From NCBI GenBank assembly GCA_024860865.1, contig JACRDV010000085.1:1-12486 (forward strand): a DNA stretch of 12,486 bases, in the 5' to 3' direction. The notes below the pieces were generated by a model. The model did not search any database and was not told the DNA's origin. It saw only the letters and a program-made list of their open reading frames with translations. Shown here piece by piece: positions 1 through 6,125 of the stretch. Source of the DNA: Methanobacteriota archaeon. Lineage in GTDB: Archaea; JACRDV01. The translations under genes were made by a program, and so were the position numbers. Numbering within the stretch: the first letter of the stretch is position 1; each line of letters opens with the position of its first letter.

Positions 1-347
1 AACCGTTTTTTCATTTTAGGAACTGGAATTCCTAATTGTTGTAGTCCAACAATTTTAATTGAGCGCTTTTGGTTTTTAAACCAATTTTGGATGACTATAC
101 CATTAGTCTCAAAATATTTTAAATAATTAGATACTGTCATTGCATTAATCCCTGTTTTTCTGGCAATTTCGTTTACTCCGCATTTTCCATCACATGCCTC
201 ATAAACTAGCAATTTTTCTTGTGTATCTAAAATTTTAGGTATTGCTTCTTTAAGCTGATTGTAGCTGAGGAAATGAAGATAATTGCTTATTTTTTGGAGA
301 TATTCCAAAAATAATTTATTAAATTCGTTTTCTTGATTTCCTTCCAT
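1..347 (-). CDS. Winged-helix transcriptional regulator, 3' end outside the window
   Basis: An open frame starts at ATG 347 and stays open for 115 codons to the left edge, so the protein is partial. Residues about 1-45 are polar and helical. Residues about 45-80 read as a helix-turn-helix (LLVYEAC, then VNEIARKTGINAMTVSNYLK), and the following IVIQNWFKNQKRSIKIV looks like the wing of a winged-helix fold of the MarR/ArsR/TrmB kind. A purine-rich stretch (GTGAGAGA) lies just upstream of the ATG. The DNA-binding role is inferred from this pattern only; the ligand, target and exact family cannot be read. The next recognisable gene is over 600 bases away, so the neighbourhood gives no hint. Confidence 0.7.
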   Translation of the reverse strand, partial: MEGNQENEFNKLFLEYLQKISNYLHFLSYNQLKEAIPKILDTQEKLLVYEACDGKCGVNEIARKTGINAMTVSNYLKYFETNGIVIQNWFKNQKRSIKIVGLQQLGIPVPKMKKR

Positions 348-644
348 TCAAATCTCTCACTCATTTTTTCTAGTTTTTAATAAAAATTTCAATTAGTTTT
401 TAAAAATTAATTTCCAAATTTTGAAACCATTTTTATACATAACATACACAATATCTTTTATGTTTATGTTCATAATTAATTTTTCTTTTCTATAATTTTT
501 GATTTTTTTGAATCTAATTTAAATAATAAGTCAAATTAATATTATAAAGAAAAAATATTATATTAATCTATATAATAATTTTATAAAATACTTTTATAAA
601 ATACATTTTTATTTCAATATTCTATTCTTCTATTCTCATTTTTA
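348..644. other. Very AT-rich intergenic stretch
   Basis: No convincing coding frame is seen on either strand. Base composition is extreme: only 10 of the 120 bases from 481 to 600 are G or C. It probably holds the promoter of the minus-strand regulator on its left and the promoter of the GC-rich RNA candidate on its right. No organised repeat was seen. Confidence 0.5.
591..602 (+). promoter_or_regulatory. Possible TATA box for the RNA candidate at 645-953
   Basis: The stretch cttttataaaat is a fair archaeal TATA element. Archaeal transcripts start about 25 bases downstream, here near 625, shortly before the GC-rich RNA candidate. The surroundings are so AT-rich that a chance match is quite possible. 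Confidence 0.25.
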
Positions 645-953
645 GTTAGTAGTGGTGACAAAAAGGTTTGACTTTTGACGAAATAGAATAATTTTAAAGA
701 GAGAATTTCACCGGTCAAATAGCAGATAGAATAGTGGTAACTAGTAGAAGCACGATACAGCCCAAGAGGTAGGGTGTCCCTAGCAACAAGGGACCCCAAA
801 GCAGCTCTCAGCCCGAAGCAAAAGCAAACTCGTGGTAGCTTTAGCTAATGGCGACCTGCCACTACCGCAGGGAAGTCCAATGCAATAAAACAAGATGACA
901 TAGAGGATTAGCTAGGGTTTAGAGTCGGAACGAGAGAGGACTAAGCTACTATC
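645..953 (+). ncRNA. Candidate structured RNA, possibly a diverged RNase P RNA
   Basis: The block has about 50% GC (117 of 240 bases in 721-960) inside DNA of about 10% GC, has no good coding frame, and folds. The ends pair (TAGTAGT 647-653 with GCTACTA 945-951). A second closing helix is GACTTT 670-675 with AGAGTC 921-926. Internal hairpins include GTCCCT/AGGGAC around 776-793 and GTGGTAG/CTACCGC around 832-869, the latter enclosing TGGC/GCCA. The size (about 310 nt) and end-closing helix suit RNase P or SRP RNA. Two short plus-strand stretches, cgatacagccc (753-763) and gcaaactc (824-831), resemble the order of conserved RNase P regions. However, a clear GGAAAGTC or ACAGAA box is missing, and no SRP S-domain motif was seen. 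Strand and identity are inference. Confidence 0.45.
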
Positions 954-980
954 GTAATTAATAATTAAGATTAGAATTCA

Positions 981-990
981 AAGAAAAAAA
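981..990 (-). terminator. Oligo-T terminator of the tRNA gene
   Basis: On the minus strand the encoded CCA end is followed by a run of seven T (984-990), the usual archaeal intrinsic termination signal. Confidence 0.55.
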
Positions 991-1083
991 TGGTGGGGCC
1001 GTCGAGATTTGAACTCGAGTCTGCCGGTTTCTATGAAAAATCACCCGAGCCGGCAAGGATAGACCAAGCTACCCCACGGCCCC
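991..1083 (-). tRNA. tRNA-Pro (anticodon CGG) with a short intron
   Basis: Read on the minus strand, acceptor arms GGGGCCG and CGGCCCC pair perfectly, followed by discriminator A and an encoded CCA (991-993). The D arm carries AGCTTGGT, the anticodon stem is GCCGG/CCGGC, and the T arm is TCGAG-TTCAAAT-CTCGA. The anticodon loop begins C-T-CGG-G, giving anticodon CGG (proline). It then runs on for 15 extra bases before the A that precedes CCGGC, so an intron is placed after position 37 (1029-1043). This is the usual site of archaeal tRNA introns. The 13-22 pair is T-T. The poor bulge-helix-bulge leaves the splice points inferred. Confidence 0.93.
1029..1043 (-). other. Predicted tRNA intron, 15 nt
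   Basis: Removing TGATTTTTCATAGAA (minus strand) restores a normal seven-base loop C-T-C-G-G-G-A. The intron can form a small hairpin (TGA/TCA closing a T loop). I could not draw a canonical bulge-helix-bulge with a 4-bp central helix around both cut sites, so this would be a relaxed substrate for the splicing endonuclease, or the cut sites differ slightly. Confidence 0.7.
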
Positions 1084-1089
1084 TTTTAA

Positions 1090-1103
1090 TCGACAAATGT
1101 CGA
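1090..1103. promoter_or_regulatory. Palindrome TCGACA-AA-TGTCGA, possible operator
   Basis: A perfect 6-bp inverted repeat with a 2-base spacer lies between the tRNA 5' end (1083) and the TATA-like element at 1115-1127. Its position upstream of an HTH regulator gene suggests an operator, perhaps autoregulatory. On the other strand it lies in or near the tRNA leader. The function is inference. Confidence 0.4.
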
Positions 1104-1114
1104 ATTACACTTCG

Positions 1115-1127
1115 AAATATATTTATA
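1115..1127. promoter_or_regulatory. TATA-like element between the tRNA and the mevalonate operon
   Basis: aaatatatttata follows the BRE-like TTCGAA. On the plus strand it predicts a start near 1145-1150, upstream of the ATG at 1196. On the minus strand it reads TATAAATATA and predicts a start near 1095, about 12 bases before the tRNA. It may serve both directions. Confidence 0.45.
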
Positions 1128-1195
1128 GGATTTTTTAGTATCATATGTCAGCTTTTATTCTTTTGATTAATTTATTTATCACTTCTGGGATTTAT

Positions 1196-1903
1196 ATGGG
1201 CGAATCTTTCATTGAAAGGTTGAAGGAAAAAATGGCAGGAGAAATCGTGCTTTCATTAGACTTTGGAAAGACTCTTCGAAAATGGCGAGAGCTATTTGGA
1301 GTAAGCCAATCTGAATTAGCAAAAAAGTTGAGAGTCTCGCCTTCAGTTATTTCTGATTATGAAGCTCAAAGAAGAAAGTCACCAGGAATATCCTTAGTTA
1401 GGAAAATCATTGAAGCTTTGATTAAAATTGACCAAGAGAAAGGAGGGTCTGTTTTACAGTCTTTGCGTGGCACGACTCTAGAGCATTACTCGAGCGCAAT
1501 TATCGATATGAAGGAATTTTTGATTCCAGTTCGAGCAAAGGAAATTTGTAATGCCTTAAAAAGTGAAGTTGTTGCAAATACTCACTTACTTGAACAAAAT
1601 GTTTATGGATATACTGTTGTTGATAGCATCAAAGCCATCCTTGAACTTTCAACTTATGAATTTATTAGAATTTATGGAATAACCTCAAAGCGCGCTCTAA
1701 TTTTTACTGGAGTTAGCGTTGGGCGTTCTCCTATGGTTGCTATTAGAGTTACTAATATTAAACCAAGCTTGGTTGTTTTACACGGAACTGATCATGTCGA
1801 TCAATTAGGAATCAAACTAGCTGAGGTCGATAAAATTCCATTAGCAATCTGCAAGTTGCCAAAAGTTGAAAGTATTGTAGAAAACCTTAGGAGGTTTGCT
1901 TAA
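1196..1903 (+). CDS. HTH regulator heading the mevalonate operon (COG1709-like)
   Basis: This is a 235-residue protein when started at ATG 1196. Residues about 25-60 form an XRE-type helix-turn-helix ([19 protein letters not shown], then [17 protein letters not shown]). Residues about 105-235 are a separate alpha/beta domain, possibly ligand-sensing. An upstream in-frame ATG at 1145 would add 17 hydrophobic residues unlike the rest, and the TATA-like element would start transcription about at that codon, so 1196 is preferred. The stop overlaps the HMG-CoA synthase ATG by one base, so the two are translationally coupled. Archaea commonly carry such a regulator beside HMG-CoA synthase, and control of this operon is the likely role. 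The effector is unknown. Confidence 0.88.
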   Translation: MGESFIERLKEKMAGEIVLSLDFGKTLRKWRELFGVSQSELAKKLRVSPSVISDYEAQRRKSPGISLVRKIIEALIKIDQEKGGSVLQSLRGTTLEHYSSAIIDMKEFLIPVRAKEICNALKSEVVANTHLLEQNVYGYTVVDSIKAILELSTYEFIRIYGITSKRALIFTGVSVGRSPMVAIRVTNIKPSLVVLHGTDHVDQLGIKLAEVDKIPLAICKLPKVESIVENLRRFA

Positions 1904-2958
1904 TGAAAATAGGTATAGTTGGTTATGGCGTATATATCCCCCACTACCGTATCAAAGTTGAAGAAATTGCTCGAGTATGGGGAAAAAATCCAGAAGCGAT
2001 AAAAGATGGATTGCTTATTGAGGAAAAAGCAGTGCCAGGACCAGATGAAGATACTATAACAATCTCTGTTGAAGCAGCTCGATATGCAGTCGCGAGAGCT
2101 GGGATAGATCCAACTGAAATTGGAGCAATTTATGTAGGATCTGAATCTCATCCATATTCAGTCAAGCCATCTGCAACTACTGTTGCCGAAGCAATCGGAG
2201 CAACTCCTGCATTAACTGCTGCTGACTATGAATTTGCCTGTAAAGCTGGAACTGCTGCAATTCAGACTTGCATGGGTTTGGTTGGAGCAAAATTGGTCAA
2301 ATATGGAGTTGCAATTGGAGCAGATGTTTCACAAGGTGCTCCGGGAGATGAGCTTGAGTACACTACAGCCGCAGGAGGAGCTGCTTATATCATTGGAGCT
2401 GGTGATAGTTTAATCGCTAATTTTGAAGGATTTTTTTCATTTACAACAGATACTCCAGACTTTTGGAGAAGGGATGGACAACCATATCCAAGGCACGGCG
2501 GAAGATTTACTGGCAAACCAGCTTATTTTAAGCACACAATTTCTGCTGCAAAAGGCTTGATGGAAAAACTTGGAACAACTCCAAAGGATTACAACTACAT
2601 CGTGCTTCACCAGCCAAATGGAAAGTTTCCGATTAGAGCAGCTTCAGAACTTGGCTTTAATATGGATCAAATCAAAACAGGGTTGCTATGCCCAAAAATC
2701 GGGAACACTTATTCCGGTTCTTCATTGATTGGATTCGCAAATGTTTTAGATAAAGCAAAACCAGGTGAGAAAATTTTATTAGTTTCATTCGGTTCTGGAG
2801 CGGGCAGCGATGCTTTCAGTGTAGTAGTTGATGATTCAATAGATCAAAAAAGAAACAAGGCGCCCCTCGTTTCGCATTTCCTAAATCCGTGCGTTTATAT
2901 TGATTATGCAATTTACGCAAAATATAAACAAAAGTTTAAGGTGGCCACACTTCCATGA
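1903..2958 (+). CDS. mvaS: Hydroxymethylglutaryl-CoA synthase
   Basis: This 351-residue protein has the usual length of the archaeal enzyme, which condenses acetyl-CoA with acetoacetyl-CoA to HMG-CoA in the mevalonate pathway to isoprenoid lipids. Catalytic residues of the thiolase-fold family are present: Glu81 (GSESHPY), nucleophile Cys113 ([11 protein letters not shown]), His236 ([11 protein letters not shown]) and the Asn268 loop (IGNTYSGSS). The glycine-rich [11 protein letters not shown] is near the C terminus. A strong Shine-Dalgarno (aggaggt) lies just before the ATG, inside the end of the regulator gene. The stop overlaps the thiolase ATG as ATGA. The neighbouring thiolase makes its acetoacetyl-CoA substrate. 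Confidence 0.97.
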   Translation: MKIGIVGYGVYIPHYRIKVEEIARVWGKNPEAIKDGLLIEEKAVPGPDEDTITISVEAARYAVARAGIDPTEIGAIYVGSESHPYSVKPSATTVAEAIGATPALTAADYEFACKAGTAAIQTCMGLVGAKLVKYGVAIGADVSQGAPGDELEYTTAAGGAAYIIGAGDSLIANFEGFFSFTTDTPDFWRRDGQPYPRHGGRFTGKPAYFKHTISAAKGLMEKLGTTPKDYNYIVLHQPNGKFPIRAASELGFNMDQIKTGLLCPKIGNTYSGSSLIGFANVLDKAKPGEKILLVSFGSGAGSDAFSVVVDDSIDQKRNKAPLVSHFLNPCVYIDYAIYAKYKQKFKVATLP

Positions 2959-4121
2959 GAGATGTTGCAGTAATCGGGGTTGGCTGCACAAAATTTGATG
3001 AGCTTTGGGATACTGCACTAAGGCAATTAATTGTTGATGCAGGCCGCAAAGCCATTGAGGATGCAGGCATAACTGGTGAAGAAATCGATGCATTGTATAT
3101 TGGAAATATGTCAGCCGGTAGATTTGTTGACCAAGAGCACATTGCTTCATTAATATCTGATTATGCCGGCTTGGCAGCAAGTTTTCACACTCCAGCTACT
3201 AGAGTTGAATCCGCTTGTGCATCTGGTGGGGTTGCATTCAGACAGGCCGTAATGGCGATTGCTTCAGGCCTTCATGATATAGTCATTGCAGCTGGAGTCG
3301 AAAAAATGACTGATGTATTGCCAAGTGAAACTACTTTTACTCTTGCAACAGCAGCAGACCAAGAGTGGGAAACCTTCTTTGGAGCAACTTTTCCAAGTTT
3401 ATATGCGATGATGGCTCGCCGGCATATGCATGATTTTGGCACAACAAGGGAACAACTTGCAATGGTGGCAGTAAAAAATCATAAAAATGGTTGTAAAAAT
3501 CCAAATGCACAGTTCCAAAAAGAGATTACTATTCAAGATGTATTAGAGTCTCCCATAGTTGCTGATCCTTTAAGGTTGCTTGATTGCTCCCCAATAACTG
3601 ATGGCGCAGCAGTTACAGTACTTTGTTCAGCAGATATTGCTAAAAGATATACCGATACTCCTGTTTATGTTGTTGGGTCCGGACATGCTACTGATACTAT
3701 TGCTCTTCATGATCGTATTAGCCTGACAACTCTGTATGCTGCAGTTTTTGCTGCACGAAGAGCCTATCAAATGGCCAAGATCGAGCCTAAAGATATTAAT
3801 GTAGCAGAAGTGCATGACTGTTTTACAATTGCTGAAATACTTGCAATTGAAGACCTAGGATTTGTTAAAAAAGGAGAAGGGGGAAAAGCCACTGAAGAAG
3901 GACTAACTGCGATCGGTGGCAAAATTCCGGTAAATCCTAGTGGTGGACTGAAAGCAGCAGGTCATCCGGTTGGAGCAACAGGCATAAAACAAATTGTCGA
4001 AATTGTGTACCAACTTAGAGAAGAAGCAAATGGCAGACAAGTTAAGGGAGCAGAAATTGGGTTGGCCCATAATGTCGGTGGTTCTGGGGGTTCAGCTGTA
4101 ATTCACATTTTAAAGAGGTAG
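2955..4121 (+). CDS. Acetyl-CoA C-acetyltransferase (acetoacetyl-CoA thiolase), archaeal type
   Basis: The 388-residue thiolase-fold enzyme condenses two acetyl-CoA molecules to acetoacetyl-CoA. The nucleophile is Cys88 ([12 protein letters not shown]). His287 lies in EVHDCF and His337 in [14 protein letters not shown]. The C-terminal CxG cysteine of bacterial biosynthetic thiolases is replaced by HNVGGSGG (372-379), as in the archaeal and SCP2-like branch. The gene overlaps HMG-CoA synthase by four bases and is followed four bases later by DUF35. In methanogens these three proteins form a complex sharing a CoA site that channels acetoacetyl-CoA; the same order here suggests the same assembly. 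Database labels of 'SCP-x thiolase' or 'lipid-transfer protein' for this family would mislead. Confidence 0.95.
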   Translation: MRDVAVIGVGCTKFDELWDTALRQLIVDAGRKAIEDAGITGEEIDALYIGNMSAGRFVDQEHIASLISDYAGLAASFHTPATRVESACASGGVAFRQAVMAIASGLHDIVIAAGVEKMTDVLPSETTFTLATAADQEWETFFGATFPSLYAMMARRHMHDFGTTREQLAMVAVKNHKNGCKNPNAQFQKEITIQDVLESPIVADPLRLLDCSPITDGAAVTVLCSADIAKRYTDTPVYVVGSGHATDTIALHDRISLTTLYAAVFAARRAYQMAKIEPKDINVAEVHDCFTIAEILAIEDLGFVKKGEGGKATEEGLTAIGGKIPVNPSGGLKAAGHPVGATGIKQIVEIVYQLREEANGRQVKGAEIGLAHNVGGSGGSAVIHILKR

Positions 4122-4125
4122 AAAT

Positions 4126-4524
4126 ATGGCAGCGGCAGCAAGATTTTGGCGAAAAATTCCGCAGCGGTATAACTTGATTGGCACTAAGTGCAGCGCATGC
4201 AATAAAGTCTATTTCCCTCCGAGGTACATTTGCCCAGTTTGCAGAAGAGCTGGTAAGATTGAAGAGTTTAAATTAGATGGGAAAGGAGAGTTGGTAACAT
4301 ATGCAGTAATTTACATCGCTCCTAGAGGATTTGAAAGTCAAGCCCCGTATATAATTGGAATTGTTGAACTTGATGGTGGAGCAAGAGTTACAACTCAAAT
4401 TGTTGATTGTGACCCGAAGGATGTTGAAATTGGGATGCCAGTTAAAGCGGTATTTAGGAAAGTAAACGAAGATGGTGAAAGCGGAGTAATTTATTACGGT
4501 TACAAATTTACTCCAATGAGATGA
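4126..4524 (+). CDS. DUF35 zinc-ribbon/OB-fold protein of the thiolase-HMGCS complex
   Basis: This 132-residue protein has a short N-terminal helix, a rubredoxin-like zinc ribbon (Cys22, Cys25, Cys36, Cys39 in CSACNKVYFPPRYICPVC) and an OB-fold from about residue 48 to the end (GELVTYAVIY, YIIGIVELDGGARV, GMPVKAVF). Proteins of this family bridge the acetyl-CoA acetyltransferase and HMG-CoA synthase in archaea and help form the shared CoA-binding site. They are not known to be enzymes themselves. The ribosome site GAGGT overlaps the stop of the thiolase gene. It is the last gene of the operon: the next stretch on this strand is AT-rich with an oligo-T at 4554-4558. Confidence 0.93.
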   Translation: MAAAARFWRKIPQRYNLIGTKCSACNKVYFPPRYICPVCRRAGKIEEFKLDGKGELVTYAVIYIAPRGFESQAPYIIGIVELDGGARVTTQIVDCDPKDVEIGMPVKAVFRKVNEDGESGVIYYGYKFTPMR

Positions 4525-4553
4525 CTTAGTATTATTCATGTAGCTTGAATTAA

Positions 4554-4558
4554 TTTTT
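4554..4558 (+). terminator. Possible oligo-T terminator of the mevalonate operon
   Basis: A run of five T follows the DUF35 stop by about 30 bases. No hairpin precedes it, which fits archaeal T-run termination, but the signal is weak. Confidence 0.3.
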
Positions 4559-4578
4559 ACCATCTAAGCCTCGCATGG

Positions 4579-4600
4579 GCAAAGAATTAAAAAGTTTAAA
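4579..4600 (+). repeat. 22-nt direct repeat, left copy
   Basis: It is identical over 22 bases to 6439-6460 (begins gcaaagaatt, ends agtttaaa). Weaker similarity extends some 15 bases to the left (agcct...), and both copies run into T-rich sequence on the right. The two copies bracket the toxin-antitoxin and recombinase-remnant region, so they could be the ends of an inserted element. The sequence also resembles an archaeal BRE/TATA (AAAGTTTAAA), so a duplicated promoter is an alternative. Confidence 0.6.
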
Positions 4601-4702
4601 GCTTTTTTAGGTTAAAATTAAGCTAAATTTTTCTTGCGCTTTTGCAATTAAATATTTCTTAACTACTCTACTAATTCTGCATATATCAAAGCGTTCTTTA
4701 GC

Positions 4703-4710
4703 ATTATAAT
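4703..4710 (+). promoter_or_regulatory. Possible TATA box for the small gene pair
   Basis: attataat lies about 35 bases before the ATG at 4743, which predicts a start near 4732 and a leader of about ten bases. The region is AT-rich, so the assignment is tentative. Confidence 0.3.
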
Positions 4711-4742
4711 AAGTACTGGTAAAAAGGTAAAATATAATATAT

Positions 4743-4895
4743 ATGAAACGAATACTGGTGAGTCCTCTAGGTGGAGCATGGAAGATTATAGAAAAGAAAC
4801 TAAAAGGAAAACTTGGCGATAAAGAATTGGAGTTGGTTAGAAACATTGTTATTGCTTACCTCTCTGAAAAGGGCTACTTTGAGGAAGAAAAATAA
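4743..4895 (+). CDS. Small protein of 50 residues, unknown, possibly ribbon-helix-helix-like
   Basis: A short complete frame from ATG 4743 to TAA 4895. The start MKRILVSPLGG could form a strand, and the rest is helical (KIIEKKLKGKLGDKELELV, then RNIVIAYLSEKGYFEEEK). A strand followed by two helices with a conserved-looking RNIVIAYLSEKGY resembles small archaeal CopG/ribbon-helix-helix proteins, but a homology search is needed to say more. A second small gene begins eight bases after the stop on the same strand, so the two are likely co-transcribed, perhaps as a regulator or antitoxin with its partner. They sit just inside the left 22-nt repeat, next to the HepT/MntA cassette. No function is claimed. 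Confidence 0.6.
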   Translation: MKRILVSPLGGAWKIIEKKLKGKLGDKELELVRNIVIAYLSEKGYFEEEK

Positions 4896-4903
4896 GCGGT
4901 AAA

Positions 4904-5086
4904 ATGACTGATGATAAAAGAGAGACCAAAGAATTGAAAGAGGATGTAGAGACCCTCGAAAATATGTTCTCTGCACTAGTAGATATTTTAGAAAAGAAAA
5001 CACTCATTTCCGATAAAGAATTAGATGACCAGGTAAAGAAAAGACTTAAAGAAGGAAAGAAATTTAAGAAATTTGAAGATCTTTGA
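4904..5086 (+). CDS. Small charged helical protein of 60 residues, unknown
   Basis: The frame runs from ATG 4904 to TGA 5086, eight bases after the previous small gene. The protein is almost entirely charged and helical, with a likely short coiled coil (KELKEDVETLENMFSALVD) and a basic tail (KKRLKEGKKFKKFEDL). It has no cysteines, membrane segment or signal peptide. The stop is immediately followed by TTAACG, the first bases of the left structured repeat, so the gene ends exactly where the attC-like element begins. I do not recognise the family. It could be the partner of the upstream small protein. Confidence 0.6.
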   Translation: MTDDKRETKELKEDVETLENMFSALVDILEKKTLISDKELDDQVKKRLKEGKKFKKFEDL

Positions 5087-5216
5087 TTAACGTCGTCTGC
5101 GGATAAACGAAGTTGTGCCGAAGGCACAATTTGGGTGAGTGTAGCGAACCGCATACCCGCTGCTAAGTGACCCCGATAGGGGCAAGGCGCGAAGCACCGC
5201 AGAGTGCCCGCCGCCT
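5087..5216 (+). repeat. Structured repeat unit 1, attC-like
   Basis: The unit reads TTAACG, a long-stem left arm GCGGATAAACG (5099-5109), hairpin TTGTGCC-GAA-GGCACAA (5113-5129), TTTGGGTG (5130-5137), GAAC, right arm CGCATACCCGC (5150-5160; 8 of 11 positions pair with the left arm) and TGCTAAGT. Two more hairpins follow: CCCC-GATA-GGGG (5171-5182), and AGGCG/CGCCT enclosing GCAC/GTGC (5185-5216). Unit 2 has the same order and orientation, with compensating base changes. Integron attC sites share TAAC...GTTA outer boxes, imperfect pairing and a length of about 60-140 bases. Here the right box is GCTAAGT instead of GTTRRRY. It ends three bases before the hepT stop codon and may also terminate hepT transcripts. 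Confidence 0.65.
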
Positions 5217-5219
5217 AGA

Positions 5220-5585
5220 TTATTTGTTATCGTATTTGACTCCCCTGTCCAATTCTGAGAGAACCTCTTTGATTTTTTCTTTCAACTCCGGAACTTTGTT
5301 CTTAACAATATCCCACAGAATATCAACATCCATGCCAAAATATGCGTGGATAAGAATATCTCTTAACCCAGCGATCTTTTTCCACTCTACTTCCGGTTTT
5401 TTACTCTTAACATCATCAGGGATATTTTTTACAGACTCTCCTATGATTTCTAGGTTTCTCACAACTCCGTCTTGAATTAGTTCGTCCTTTACAAATTGTT
5501 CAAAAGTAATATTTTCTGTATATCTTTCAATCTTACGTATTGCTTCAAGAATGTCTTTGAGATATGCTCTATGCTCCCGTGGCAT
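5220..5585 (-). CDS. hepT: HepT, HEPN-domain toxin (RNase) of a HepT/MntA pair
   Basis: This 121-residue all-helical protein has the HEPN catalytic motif RX4HXY at Arg75-His80-Tyr82 (LRDILIHAYFG). In characterised pairs HepT is an RNase toxin and the motif tyrosine is modified by the MNT partner. The family-typical GVVRNLEIIGESVKNIP precedes the motif. ATG 5585 is chosen because GGGAG lies eight bases upstream; an in-frame ATG at 5606 would add seven residues. It overlaps the end of mntA by 17 bases, so the two are coupled. The stop lies three bases from repeat unit 1. The motif is intact, so it is probably active. The pair may act in element maintenance or phage defence. Confidence 0.93.
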   Translation of the reverse strand: MPREHRAYLKDILEAIRKIERYTENITFEQFVKDELIQDGVVRNLEIIGESVKNIPDDVKSKKPEVEWKKIAGLRDILIHAYFGMDVDILWDIVKNKVPELKEKIKEVLSELDRGVKYDNK

Positions 5586-5871
5586 ACCTCGCACTCCCAA
5601 CAACATGTGGTTTCAAATCAGGTTTCAAAGCTTCAACAATTACAAGATCTACTTTGCAATTGAGTAAATCTTCTAAAAAGAATTTGAGGTCCATATAATT
5701 GTCAAAGGTCTTTCCACCCTTCTCAAATTCTATCAGAATATCTACATCACTTTCTATTTTTTGCTCGCCTCTGACATATGAGCCAAATAACCCTATCTTT
5801 TTAACTCCGAATCTCTTAATTTTATCCATGTTTTCCTCAATTTTTCTCAATATGTCGTCGGACATTAACAT
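5569..5871 (-). CDS. mntA: MntA, minimal nucleotidyltransferase antitoxin
   Basis: This 100-residue protein has the MNT nucleotidyltransferase fold. The signature GSYVRGEQKIESDVD gives Gly30-Ser31 and metal-binding Asp42 and Asp44, and a third Asp75 lies in KVDLVIVE. In characterised pairs MntA neutralises HepT by adding AMP to the tyrosine of its RX4HXY motif. ATG 5871 has a good Shine-Dalgarno (GAGGT) about eight bases upstream; a second ATG two codons later is less well spaced. The antitoxin gene comes first and overlaps hepT. No clear TATA box lies between the gene and repeat unit 2 (5911-6060), as expected for a promoterless cassette gene, though this is only absence of evidence. Confidence 0.93.
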   Translation of the reverse strand: MLMSDDILRKIEENMDKIKRFGVKKIGLFGSYVRGEQKIESDVDILIEFEKGGKTFDNYMDLKFFLEDLLNCKVDLVIVEALKPDLKPHVVGSARYATGA

Positions 5872-5910
5872 TCTTTACACCTCACTTATTATTGGCGGCG
5901 CGGACATTTC

Positions 5911-6060
5911 AACTTAACGTATGCGATTTAACGAAGTCGTGCGAAGCATGATTTGGGTGGAGAAACCTACAAGGTTTCGGAACCGTTAAATCGCTGTTAG
6001 TTTCCCCCGAATACTTGGAGGGGTTGGATTTTAGTGCAACGTTCCGAAGGAAAAATCCAA
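5911..6060 (+). repeat. Structured repeat unit 2, attC-like
   Basis: The unit starts AACTTAACG and has a perfect 11-bp inverted repeat, GCGATTTAACG (5923-5933) with CGTTAAATCGC (5984-5994). Inside are GTCGTGC-GAA-GCATGAT (5936-5952), TTTGGGTG (5952-5959) and GAAACCT-ACA-AGGTTTC (5962-5978). The right box is GTTAGTTT (5996-6003), which pairs with the left AACTTAAC except at one position. ACTTAAC fits the integron RYYYAAC box; GTTAGTT misses GTTRRRY by one base. Two further hairpins follow: CCCC/GGGG (6005-6023), and TTGGATTTT/AAAATCCAA (6024-6060) containing TTCC-GAA-GGAA. It is a direct repeat of unit 1, about 825 bases away, with mntA-hepT exactly between. Confidence 0.65.
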
Positions 6061-6125
6061 AGTCGTGAGGGTGCCGAAAATTTTTTGTTGCCGTAGTTTT
6101 TTCTTAATTGATATAAAATAACTGC

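Noticed and set aside
614-799. 61-codon minus-strand frame at the left of the GC-rich block
   Set aside because: It covers half of a folding block, has no ribosome site and a composition unlike the real genes; it is better explained as antisense to the RNA candidate.
645-953. SRP (7S) RNA or 5S rRNA
   Set aside because: No GGAAG-loop helix 8 or SRP S-domain pattern and no 5S-like sequence was found on either strand.
1145-1195. N-terminal extension of the HTH regulator from ATG 1145
   Set aside because: The 17 extra residues are hydrophobic and unlike the rest of the protein, and the predicted transcript starts about at this codon.
4849-5154. 101-codon minus-strand frame, serine- and phenylalanine-rich
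   Set aside because: Its composition is typical of the complement of lysine/glutamate-rich genes, and it runs into the structured repeat.
5167-5475. 102-codon plus-strand frame across repeat unit 1 and hepT
   Set aside because: It is antisense to hepT, which has an intact HEPN motif, and it begins inside the hairpins.
5087-6060. CRISPR array
   Set aside because: Only two long, diverged repeats separated by genes; no regular short spacers.
5087-6060. Insertion sequence or miniature inverted-repeat element
   Set aside because: The two units are direct repeats with internal hairpins; there is no transposase, no terminal inverted repeat pair and no visible target duplication at the units themselves.
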